Below are positions 48,201 to 54,400 of a stretch of 64,000 nucleotides of DNA, piece after piece. The position numbers and the translations under genes were made by a program. Origin of the DNA: Strigops habroptila (lineage: Eukaryota; Chordata; Aves; Psittaciformes; Psittacidae); the NCBI RefSeq assembly GCF_004027225.2, contig NC_044282.2, forward strand, positions 47,212,576 through 47,276,575. Reading direction: 5' to 3'. Each line of letters starts with the position of its first letter. Position 1 is the first letter of the stretch. A model generated the notes under the pieces. That model saw only the letters and a list, made by a program, of their open reading frames with translations, was not told the origin of the DNA and made no database searches.

Positions 48201-51037
48201 AGTTATTAGAAGGAAAAGATGGTATTCCAGTAAACTAAGCCATGTGTAAGATGAGGATAACAGAACTCCAGCAAATGCTGTATATAAAACCACAGTAAAG
48301 TAAGCAAAGAAATTCTGAAGAGCAGCTTGTAAAAGGCATAAAGTTCAAATAGCTTTTTCAACTATTTTTCAACTATTTTCATAGTTGAAATAGCTTTTAT
48401 TATATCCAAAGAAACCACCCAGCTAAATAATCAAAGGGGCTTGTGAAACAAGTAAGTTGCAAATACAGCCCCAAGAATGGATGCTAACAGCCAGTACCAA
48501 AAAGTAAAAGCGTAACTGACCTTAGCATTCACTTCAAAGGAGACTAAAAGGATCCCCGAAGGCTTGTCTTGATAGCATGACTCTAAAGACCTTCCTCCAA
48601 GACTCAAGAAAAAGGGCTTTAAAACAAGCCAAGAAAACAAGTAATAAGTCAACAGGATATGAATGTATTAACCCAAAATTATAAAGCACTGAAAAAATTA
48701 AACTGGTCAACTACTAATCATGGTATGCCACTGGTACAATGCCACTAGTCTTGCTGCAGGTTAGGCCTGAAGGGTGGTAAGTACAGGACCAATTTCCACT
48801 CCAGGTATCATCATGGGGCCTAATCAACAAATATGCTCAATTACCTGACAAACAGGTAACAACAAAGTGTGAAATACTGGACCTGTGGCTAAGTAAGATA
48901 CTAGGGAAGTAGTGCCCTGTATACATCAGCATTCTGACAGAATGAAGTATGTGGACAAACGTAACAGTTAATGGAGCAGACCTGGATTTTTTCAAGCTCC
49001 CTCACAAAATGCTTTTATATATTTAGTCTACTGAACAACAGAACAAAACGTTCGATGAAATTCAGTGTGTAAAATAATATGAGGAAAATAAAGCCTCACT
49101 ATATCTATGCAGCAACATATTTCAGCATAGGTATTACCACTCAAAAATACAATATTAAAAAGAGAAAGAAGAGATATCTTGGAAGGACTATTAAACAAAC
49201 AAACAAACAAAAGGCCCAAAAAACTACTCAGAAAGAAAACAAAACGAAAAGCAGTCATCACCACAAATCCATGAGATATTGCAAATAATGCTTTACAGTG
49301 CCGGTCATACACCTCAAATAAATAAATTAAAAATGCAAGACAAATAGAAAGTATATAGACAGAGACCTGACTGGATACAATCCTGAGCAATGTGCTCTAG
49401 TTGACCCTGCTTGAGCAGAGAGGTAGAACTCTGTGATCCCTGGTGGTCCCTTCCAACCTCAACCATTCTGTAATTCTTTGAAAGGTAACAAAGACCAATA
49501 AAGTAATGATTTCTCCCCCCGCCCCCCCATACCAAGAATTATTTTAGAGACTAAGATTTTTCCACTAAAAAAAAAAAAAGAGAGATTGCAAAGCAGAAAA
49601 ATTACGTAAGTCTGTAAGTCACTGAAGGTGTGAAGAAAATGAATAATTCTTCCATATTGACCATTTCTGGCAACAGAAGGCGGCGAACTTAAGGTCCTTT
49701 CCCACCCTAACTATTCCACGATTCTATGCTTCCCCCATGCATTCTTTCATAAAACTGAAGAGCTCATAGTCCAGCCATGGTGGTACAGAGGCCAAGAATA
49801 CAAAAGCTATCAGATAAAGATTATGCAAATCTATAGCAGATAGGTCCTTTAGAAAGCATAAAAAAATCTCAGAGCCCAAGATGCAACCTCTGTTTGAGGA
49901 GCTGCCTGACCTGCCTTGATGTTGAAAGGACACACTGTGTTTGTTGTTTCTGTTACACTTCCCGGAGCATCCACCACTGAATCCTGTCCGTCCTAGCTTC
50001 CTGCTGCCACCAGCTGCTGAGGTCTGCACAGAACCACAAGTCCATCTCAGGTGTGGGAGAGGAGGACAGACACACAGCCTGGACACCTGTCAGGAAACCT
50101 GCTGGGAGGCCTAAGCAAAGAAAGGGGACTTGGAGCAGTCACCACTGACCACACCGACTGGAGACAGGACATCTGACTGGGTAAGGCATGCCCAGTGCCT
50201 CTCACAAGAGCTCATCTGTCACTTCAGTGATAAGCTTCTCGTTATCAAACACACGTTTACAACTTCTTCACTCCAAAGTAGAAGTTTAGAGGCAAAACTA
50301 AGTTTATAGAAGTTAAACAAAGCAACGGTTCTCCTCTGTGTTAAGCTTTTCTGTAAGTCACATTCAGCCCCAATAGCTTCAGGCTCTCTGAACTATGAAG
50401 GGAAGCCATTTATATGATTATCCTGCCTTAACACAACACAAAGTCCTGGGAGAACTCCTCAGCACGCCTCGAGTGCGAGGATAACCAAGTGGTCTCACCG
50501 TTCCCTGCAGAGCGCAGTGACCCCCTAACACCGCCCATCAGTGATGCCTTCAGGTAAAGGGGGCCGCACCGGCAGGGCACGGGGCCTACACGGTCCCCGG
50601 GAACCCCCGGGCGGTCGCAGGGGCGCACCCACCCTCCCGGCGGCAGGCACGTGAGCGGGCCGCGGCCTTGCCCACCGCCAGGGGCCGGCCCCCGGGCGGG
50701 TGCTCAGCCGGGACACAGGGTGCCCAGCTCCTGCCCGTGCCCCGCAGCTCCTGCCCTGCCCCATGCCCCTCTCCCCATTCCCGCCGCCGCCCCTTGGCAG
50801 GGATGAGGGTACTCCCCCCCACACGTACTCCATCATCACCCCCGGGCACCAGCAGGCGCACCCCTCTCCCCCGCCCCGCAGCAGTGGTCTCTCTCTCACA
50901 CCCCCCGCCGCGGCTGCCGTGGTCCCGCCCTGCCCCTTACAGTAGCGCTGCCGGCGCGGCGGGCGCCCCAGCGCCTGCAGCCCGCCCGGCCCCCAGAGCA
51001 CCACCAGCGCAGGGACCAGCCACAGTCGGAGCCTCAT
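14915..51037 (-). CDS. ADAM17: ADAM17 (TACE), complete, 19 coding exons
   Basis: Membrane-anchored zinc metalloprotease that sheds TNF-alpha, EGFR ligands, L-selectin and other ectodomains at the cell surface. Exons from 5' to 3': 51037-50941, 38516-38384, 36936-36803, 35862-35774, 33872-33704, 33150-33020, 31276-31187, 27681-27568, 27027-26883, 25968-25880, 23758-23606, 22748-22549, 21563-21460, 20799-20665, 19572-19442, 18481-18403, 17238-17150, 16499-16443, 15265-14915. They total 2490 nt, 829 residues. Seen in order: signal peptide, propeptide with PKVCGYL cysteine switch (Cys185), REKR convertase site (212-215), [11 protein letters not shown] zinc site (405-415), Met-turn (Met435), disintegrin-like and membrane-proximal domains, CANDIS helix (about 643-660), one membrane span (about 672-692) and a cytoplasmic tail. 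All splice phases agree. It is five residues longer than the human protein as I recall it, all in the tail. Convergent with IAH1. Confidence 0.97.
15470..15537 (+). repeat. CR1 LINE 3' terminal fragment
   Basis: In ADAM17 intron 18. GTTGGAACTAGATGATCTTA, then AGGTCCTTTCCAACCCAAAC, ending CATTCTATGATTCTATAAA, the typical CR1 octamer tail. Confidence 0.88.
16443..16499 (-). CDS. ADAM17: ADAM17 exon 18 (juxtamembrane tail)
   Basis: 19 codons, [19 protein letters not shown]. Acceptor AATAG, donor GTAAGT. Two residues longer than the mammalian exon as I recall it, and it has a cysteine near the membrane. Confidence 0.94.
17150..17238 (-). CDS. ADAM17: ADAM17 exon 17 (transmembrane segment)
   Basis: 89 nt, [20 protein letters not shown] followed by PLSILVHCV. 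This hydrophobic run is the single membrane span (residues about 672-692). Acceptor TTTCCCAG, donor GTGAGT. Confidence 0.96.
18403..18481 (-). CDS. ADAM17: ADAM17 exon 16 (CANDIS stalk helix)
   Basis: 79 nt. [20 protein letters not shown] then LSINTF. This amphipathic stalk helix binds substrates and membrane in the family. Acceptor TTTGCAG, donor GTAAGA. Confidence 0.96.
19442..19572 (-). CDS. ADAM17: ADAM17 exon 15 (membrane-proximal domain)
   Basis: 131 nt. Contains Cys600-x-x-Cys603 (SCKVCC), the redox-sensitive motif, and Arg625-Lys-Gly-Lys628 (LRKGKPC), the phosphatidylserine-binding patch of the family. Numbering in this model coincides with human. Donor GTAAGC. Confidence 0.96.
20268..20400 (-). 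repeat. CR1 LINE 3' fragment
   Basis: In ADAM17 intron 14. ATCACAGAATGGTTTGGG, then AAGGACCTTAAAGATCATCT, TTCCACCAGACTAGGTTGCT and CCAGCCTGGCCTTGAACGC. Reverse orientation on the + strand, so sense with ADAM17. Confidence 0.92.
20665..20799 (-). CDS. ADAM17: ADAM17 exon 14 (cysteine-rich, EGF-like region)
   Basis: 135 nt. [17 protein letters not shown] and [18 protein letters not shown], ending SCACN. Cysteine spacing fits ADAM17. Acceptor CCGTAG, donor GTGGGT. Confidence 0.95.
21460..21563 (-). CDS. ADAM17: ADAM17 exon 13 (disintegrin-like domain end)
   Basis: 104 nt. [20 protein letters not shown] and [12 protein letters not shown]. Acceptor CCACAG, donor GTAGGA. Both flanking codons are split and complete correctly (Ser, Gly). 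Confidence 0.95.
22549..22748 (-). CDS. ADAM17: ADAM17 exon 12 (disintegrin-like domain)
   Basis: 200 nt. [37 protein letters not shown] and [14 protein letters not shown]. The [10 protein letters not shown] signature is characteristic of disintegrin-like domains. Acceptor CTCTAG, donor GTAAGG. Confidence 0.96.
23606..23758 (-). CDS. ADAM17: ADAM17 exon 11 (zinc-binding active site)
   Basis: 51 codons. Contains [11 protein letters not shown] (His405, Glu406, His409, His415) and the Met-turn YVMYP (Met435), so the protease is predicted to be active. Acceptor AAAAAG, donor GTAAAA. Confidence 0.97.
25880..25968 (-). CDS. ADAM17: ADAM17 exon 10 (catalytic domain)
   Basis: 89 nt. The acceptor is CTATAG at 25971-25969 rather than the nearer ACAG inside the exon, because only this start gives [16 protein letters not shown] and the right phase. 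Ends GKTILTK, donor GTAGGA. Confidence 0.95.
26372..26773 (+). repeat. CR1 LINE, about 400-bp 3' end
   Basis: Longest CR1 3' piece here, in ADAM17 intron 9 and antisense to it. TTGTTCAGCCTGGAAAAGAG, GGCTTTAAACTGAAAGAGGG, GGAGCAACCTGGTGTAGTGG, ending AACCCAAGCTGTTTTATGATTCTATGA. It ends 110 bases from exon 9. Confidence 0.95.
26883..27027 (-). CDS. ADAM17: ADAM17 exon 9 (catalytic domain; GC donor)
   Basis: 145 nt. [20 protein letters not shown] then [20 protein letters not shown] and GGICPK. Acceptor TTTAAAG. The following intron begins GCAAGG, not GT; the preceding bases AAAG and the phase (Lys, then Ala split G/CT) leave no GT alternative. Confidence 0.95.
27568..27681 (-). CDS. ADAM17: ADAM17 exon 8 (catalytic domain)
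   Basis: 38 codons. [20 protein letters not shown] then [18 protein letters not shown]. Acceptor AATGTAG, donor GTGAGT. Confidence 0.95.
28494..28985 (-). mobile_element. ERV-L-like 3' LTR, 5' end lost
   Basis: Avian ERV-L type LTR on the - strand, in the same orientation as the adjacent gag/pol and as ADAM17. It ends with an ACCACGACA-type terminus at 28494. A TATA box (TATATAAA, complement at 28797-28804) is preserved. The LTR beginning is missing: the sequence passes from integrase coding directly into U3 near 28975-28990. No AATAAA or ATTAAA is seen on the sense strand in the part where family members carry one. Family assignment is by recall. Confidence 0.8.
28943..29925 (-). pseudogene. 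ERV-L-like pol fragment: RNase H and truncated integrase
   Basis: Open frame with a FTDGSC RNase H start, a YTDS acidic motif, a zinc-binding integrase N-terminus (HxxxxH, then CETC) and the first two integrase core aspartates (WQIDY and ESDNGTH). The third catalytic Glu and the C-terminal domain are missing because the frame runs into the LTR and stops at 28943. Protease and reverse transcriptase are absent. It cannot encode a working polymerase or integrase. The open frame suggests a fairly young insertion. Confidence 0.88.
29910..30971 (-). CDS. ERV-L-like gag-related ORF, 353 codons, intact frame
   Basis: An uninterrupted frame upstream of the pol fragment in the same provirus. Features in order: hydrophobic segments in roughly residues 10-100, another near 145-165, a strongly basic stretch ([12 protein letters not shown]) near 195, a soluble segment with [17 protein letters not shown], and a Thr/Ala-rich tail with an 81-bp tandem duplication. 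Its position before pol suggests the N-terminal part of gag, and I recall similar frames in avian ERV-L copies, but no capsid or zinc-knuckle motif is present. Whether it is expressed is unknown. It lies in ADAM17 intron 7 in sense orientation, 215 bases from exon 7. Confidence 0.7.
   Translation of the reverse strand: MGVFRGNISIFNLNSVLGSAIAVIFLLLSSWCSAVFFNLQPLFAVLAFIGWGAWAKVLVSLYFMVMTCNTIDSLIMKLVWFVLPAWPSPLYIGRYIMKYFSNCISFFFSSGGKLTKEAFSFTPRSPTSLFATAIESSEGFRWPLSTLETCLLIVLGISMLAHIRSVFYPRPSRRRNILFRLMSKIQQYQVRIWSRVRRRYRRTTRRFSLRLDSYEWQGVWDSMGKYLGQWAPPVLWNFTTEQVQHPEKLVKHLNEVCCRPGYTREGQILATCWGLAYAYRALLNTIQHLQREKNVSGSDGKATDNAAMPTASTAATQTLTTTVNTATPSTAATSTPVTSTTATQTLTTTDNAC
29926..30090 (-). repeat. 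81-bp tandem duplication in the gag-like Thr/Ala tail
   Basis: The + strand word TGTTGTGGTCAGGGT recurs at 29925 and 30006, a spacing of exactly 81 bases (27 codons), with near-identical flanks. The frame is preserved, giving a repeated TQTLTTT segment. Confidence 0.8.
31187..31276 (-). CDS. ADAM17: ADAM17 exon 7 (catalytic domain)
   Basis: 30 codons. [20 protein letters not shown] then [10 protein letters not shown]. Acceptor CATAG, donor GTATTC. Confidence 0.96.
32274..32545 (+). mobile_element. Solo ERV-L-like LTR, internally deleted
   Basis: In ADAM17 intron 6, antisense to the gene. It starts TGTACTGGTTTTGGCTGGG and ends TTAAGCCACAACA (TG...CA), the same family as the LTR at 28494. It contains the poly(A) hexamer ATTAAA at 32422-32427. 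The flanking five bases are CCCAC and CCCAT, a near-perfect target-site duplication. The U3 part with the TATA box is deleted between about 32300 and 32305. Confidence 0.85.
33020..33150 (-). CDS. ADAM17: ADAM17 exon 6 (convertase site, catalytic start)
   Basis: 131 nt. [18 protein letters not shown] then [24 protein letters not shown] (212-215) is an R-x-K-R proprotein convertase site, with the mature enzyme expected to begin at Ala216. Acceptor ATTAG, donor GTAAGT. Confidence 0.96.
33704..33872 (-). CDS. ADAM17: ADAM17 exon 5 (propeptide, cysteine switch)
   Basis: 169 nt. [29 protein letters not shown] with Cys185 as the inhibitory cysteine switch, and a variable end EDKKQNE. Acceptor CTGTCAG, donor GTGAGT. 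Confidence 0.96.
34047..34124 (+). repeat. CR1-like 3' tail flanked by inverted repeats
   Basis: In ADAM17 intron 4. Begins ATCATAGAATCATTGGG and ends GTTGATTCTATGATTCTAAG; TCATAGAATCA and TGATTCTATGA are perfect inverted copies. The core (GGACTTGATGATCTTAAAGG, CTTTTCCACCCTAG) is CR1 3' end in + orientation. Confidence 0.8.
35774..35862 (-). CDS. ADAM17: ADAM17 exon 4 (propeptide)
   Basis: 89 nt. [20 protein letters not shown] then TDGEEYNIE. Acceptor ATTAAAG, donor GTATGC. Confidence 0.95.
36803..36936 (-). CDS. ADAM17: ADAM17 exon 3 (propeptide)
   Basis: 134 nt. [18 protein letters not shown], then [14 protein letters not shown]. Acceptor TTTTACAG, donor GTTAGT, a weaker but acceptable site. 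Confidence 0.95.
38384..38516 (-). CDS. ADAM17: ADAM17 exon 2 (propeptide)
   Basis: 133 nt. [20 protein letters not shown] then [23 protein letters not shown] at 56-58 corresponds to the upstream propeptide convertase boundary of the family. Acceptor TTCCAG, donor GTAATG. Confidence 0.95.
41974..42230 (-). repeat. CR1 LINE 3' fragment
   Basis: ATAGAATCATAGCATAGTTA, GAAAGGACCTTAAGATCATC, CCAACCTGGCCTTGAACGCC, then GGGCAACCCATTCCAGTGCC and CACCGTAAAGAACTTCTTCC. Sense with ADAM17 intron 1. Confidence 0.93.
45166..45205. repeat. 20-bp perfect tandem duplication
   Basis: GATGGATATTGTAAAGTGAT occurs twice in direct succession. Two copies only, so a small recent duplication or short minisatellite seed. 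Confidence 0.9.
47334..47366. repeat. 18-bp tandem duplication
   Basis: TTTTCAAGCACATTA occurs twice with an 18-base period in ADAM17 intron 1. Confidence 0.85.
49365..49482 (+). repeat. CR1 LINE 3' terminal fragment
   Basis: CTGGATACAATCCTGAGCAA, GACCCTGCTTGAGCAGAGAG, then GGTCCCTTCCAACCTCAACC and a degenerate ATTCTGTAATTCTTTGA tail. Clear CR1 3' end in + orientation. Confidence 0.92.
49687..49727 (+). repeat. Short CR1 tail
   Basis: CTTAAGGTCCTTTCCCACCC then TAACTATTCCACGATTCTATG, the last about 40 bases of a CR1 3' end. Confidence 0.75.
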
Positions 51038-51420
51038 GGTCCGGGCGCGGCTCCCTCCTGCACCGCCCGCTCCTTCCGTTCACATCCGCTCGGGGAAGCT
51101 TCGCCCGCCGCCCGCCCCGCGGCCCCTCACGCCGTGCCGGGCCCGCACCCGGAAGCGCGGGACCTGCTCGCGGAGCATTGTGGGTTCGGGCGGGGCCGCC
51201 ATCTTAGGCGGAGGGGCGGGCGCTGAGGGGAGGCTGGGCTCGGCCGGGTCCCGGCGCCGCCGGGGGCAGTGCGGGCAGCCCTCCCCCGGCAGGGGCCACC
51301 GCGGCTGCTCTGCCCCGCTACGGCGGCGCTGTGGGGCGAGGGGTGCAGCGATCCCCCTGCGAGGGCTCTCGTTTTCGTGGGGCACCCTCACCACGGCGCC
51401 CGTACCTGTCCGCCAGATGA
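50570..51420 (-). promoter_or_regulatory. ADAM17: CpG-island promoter of ADAM17
   Basis: Very GC- and CpG-rich block spanning exon 1 and its upstream flank. The perfect element AAGATGGCGGC (complement of 51195-51205) is a YY1-type site often found just downstream of TATA-less start sites. GC boxes (GGGCGGGG) flank it. Open frames of over 100 codons on both strands here are CpG-island artefacts. Confidence 0.8.
50941..51037 (-). CDS. ADAM17: ADAM17 exon 1 (signal peptide)
   Basis: 32 codons plus one base from ATG at 51037-51035. [18 protein letters not shown] is a hydrophobic signal peptide, then [13 protein letters not shown]. The donor GTAAGG at 50940 gives the phase required by exon 2. The basic RPPRRQR run just after the signal peptide appears lineage-specific. 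Confidence 0.9.
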
Positions 51421-54400
51421 GGAACAGGCCTCCCGTCTGGTACCTGGCAATGGGGGAGGGGGCTCTGGGGACCTTCTGCGGGATGCAGGCCTGCCCAGGG
51501 GGAACTCCGGCGCTCTCACAGCCTCTCGCATGCACAGCGACGTCTCATACAGTTGTGTTTGCAGCTCGCAGAAGATGGTTTCTTCTCAGTCCTTGCAAGT
51601 GACTTGGCTAGATGAGTTCAGTAGGTTTTGCGTCGTTTTCTTAGCACAACAGAGGATTTTGGGCACTTGGTACAAATAATGAGTGGTGGGTCCGTGAGTC
51701 AGCTGTTCCCAAACAGCACACCTTATCGTTATAAAAATGCAAGAAAACATACTGAAGTTACAGCTGCGCAGTAGTGTACCAGTTAATGTTTTCCAGCATT
51801 CATGTCTTGGCTATTTACAGGTACCTCTTGCAAAGATGATTGCAAGTGATGTACTTGGCAGAAATGGAGAAAAACTGTCACTGTCACCGATCCTTTTTGC
51901 CACACTGTGCATTAGTTAACCTGAAATATGCAAATAGCTATAGCATGATTAAAATCATTCCTTACTAGATTTTTCATAGAAACACAGGACAGGCACAGTA
52001 CTTAAACCAGGAGTGTGTCTCTCTGTTTCTTGTCTCCAAAGATGGGGAGATGAGAAGAGGCCAAACCACTGAAGTTTCCCGTGGGACTGTTTTGAATTTC
52101 CAACAATGTGCATCTACTGACTCCAGAAATCAGAGGTCATGTCTTCTTCCGTAGCAGCTCTTGATGTATCTTCTCCTGATGTTTGTCCAGTTGATCCACT
52201 AGTGCTTATAAACTTCTAGCATCCATAGCATCCTGTGGCAGGGAATTCTATGGTATAATTGTATGTATGAACAACATTTCAAAGGCAAGACTTCTCTTTG
52301 CAAAAACAATGTTGACAGAACCCAGGCTGACCTGTCCCTAGTAAAGCCTCTCTGTCCGGGTACGCGCTGATCTGTGCAGAGCAGTTTCAATGGACAGTAG
52401 TTCTCCCACTTTCCCCTAGAAACATTTTCTAAACAAAATAATGCAACATTTGATACAATGCACTCCTTAGCTGCCAAGAAAGTTTTAAACAAGAATTTAC
52501 ACCACAGTTAGAGTTTCAGTTATTGCATCCTCGAGTTTCTTGGATGAACAGAGAGAATCTGTTTATTTTGTATGCTATTAATTCATGACCTTTTTTTCAA
52601 GTCAGCATCTCAGTTTGAAACATTGGAGAGAAGGCCAGTGATTAAGTGTTCCAGCAGAGGAACACGGATACAAGAAGTTCTCTTAGGTTTTCCACTATGG
52701 CCTTATCATCTCCCAGTGCTGCTTTTATGCCCAGTTCAGTTGGTGGGTTTCAGAACCTCAGAACCCTCTGAGGCTTTTTAATTTATACAAACATATCATC
52801 TTGTGTCCAGTACAAGAGCACTTTGGGAGTGTGTTGATACTCAGTATTGGTAGGAAAGCGATCTTTCCTTCCCCCATCCAGGAATTTGAGCCATTTTATT
52901 AATGTGATTAGAGCTTAAACAATATAATAAATACATAGGATTTGATTAGAAATTAATAGGAAGCAGCATGTTGTGTGCTTGGTGAGGAATAGCACAAGTA
53001 CAGCACAGTGAATAAAACAAAAAGAAACAAAATAATTGAATATATACAGCCAACAAAATGTGTTTCCCTGTGGTGATAATAAAAGCCAGAGAATTGCAGA
53101 GACAGCTAACTGGACAGCTAACCCTGGTCAGAAGAAGAGTTCCTTTAAGAGCAAGTATTTGATAAAAGAGGTTACCCCACTAACCGGAGTGATTCCTAAA
53201 TTATAGAGTAATAATTCGCTTAGAAAGGAAGGTAGGTTTCGTTGCAGGCCCCGGGGGAGGATGGAGGATTACCTTTGTGTTGTGAATGTTTGAATAGTAA
53301 ATGATGCCCTGAGGAAAAAGGCCTGATCTTGGTTATGAGCTACAGAGATAAGCAGAGCCCCACCCCACCTATGTAGGCTGCATAAAGCTGCGTATTTTCC
53401 CATGGGAATTATTGGAACCCCTATTATCTGTGGCTTTTGAACCTAAGTTGGGTGAAGTCCTGGGAAGTGCAGTGTCTTATAAGGAGTGTTCTTCCTTTGG
53501 GAGGAGGATTGAATGAATGAATTCGTGTCTTCCCCTTTCATGATCATCTGCAAAAAATTTCCTTAAAAGCACTTTGGGAGTTTCTCAAAGTAAAATAACC
53601 TCCAAAACATGGGAAAACCCCCAACAGCAAACCATCATCCATGTTTGTGTAACACAAGGAGTGCTTCGTGTTTGTTTAATACCGTGGAACATAGGACCTA
53701 ATAGCAAGAACAGATCTGCAAGAGTTAGCAGACAAGAAGACCGGTATACTTAGGTCTCCTCTGTTTAAGTCTTCTCCCTCTTGCTGATTGAGACTGTACT
53801 GATAAATGAGATCTGGCCTCCTATGGCATACCAGTTCTGTACTATTCAAGGAAAAGCTGTAGAAGTTTCTAAAATTCCTCTCTTCCTCACCATTTTAATT
53901 TTGTTTGCTCCTCTGTTCTCTTTCATGGCTGTCTTTCACCAAGTCATCTGACTTAATCTCCTCTCTTTTATCTCCAGAGATGTTTTCTTTCCCATACAGC
54001 TTTTCATTACTCGGAAGGCCTCACCCTTATTAGTACTGTTTGTCACTTTCTAGATATGTACAATAGCATTCCACATTAATGATCCAGCTGGTTACAGTAG
54101 GAATAGTCTGTTCCCGCTATTTCGCTTACCTACTCAGCAAGACAGAAACTTGGCTACAACTCCTGAAATCTACATACTCCATTCTTTTCTGAGTACAGGA
54201 ACTTCTGTGGTCTTCTGTGGTCTTCCAGAATGACACTAATACACTGCAAATGGACTGACTTACCTGCCGAGCTGGTTTTGAAACCTGCTGTTACTACAAT
54301 ATAAAGGAAATCAGAGAGGCCAACACAAGAAAGTTTTTCAAGGGAGAAGCAGCCTGAATTTGTTCTTTGTGATTGTGAGTATGTTTTCCATAATTATAAT

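Larger units (their letters stand above)
38517..50940 (-). other. ADAM17 intron 1
   Basis: 12.4-kb intron, a third of the gene. It holds CR1 pieces at 41974-42230, 49365-49482 and 49687-49727, two short tandem duplications (45166-45205, 47334-47366), a (CA)n run at about 45693-45709 and low-complexity A/C tracts. I see no coding sequence in it. Confidence 0.8.

Noticed and set aside
50525-51037. 170-codon - strand reading through ADAM17 exon 1
   Set aside because: Only the first 32 codons are exon; the rest reads into intron 1 past a good GTAAGG donor that gives the phase exon 2 needs.
51036-51602. 188-codon + strand ORF starting in the ADAM17 CpG island
   Set aside because: GC-rich sequence has few stop codons by chance; composition is Arg/Pro/Ala-rich and no motif is seen. 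Divergent transcription is possible but a protein is not supported.
52190-52500. Possible old repeat or 97-codon - strand ORF
   Set aside because: Some phrases resemble interspersed repeats, but no family could be named and no coding evidence is present.
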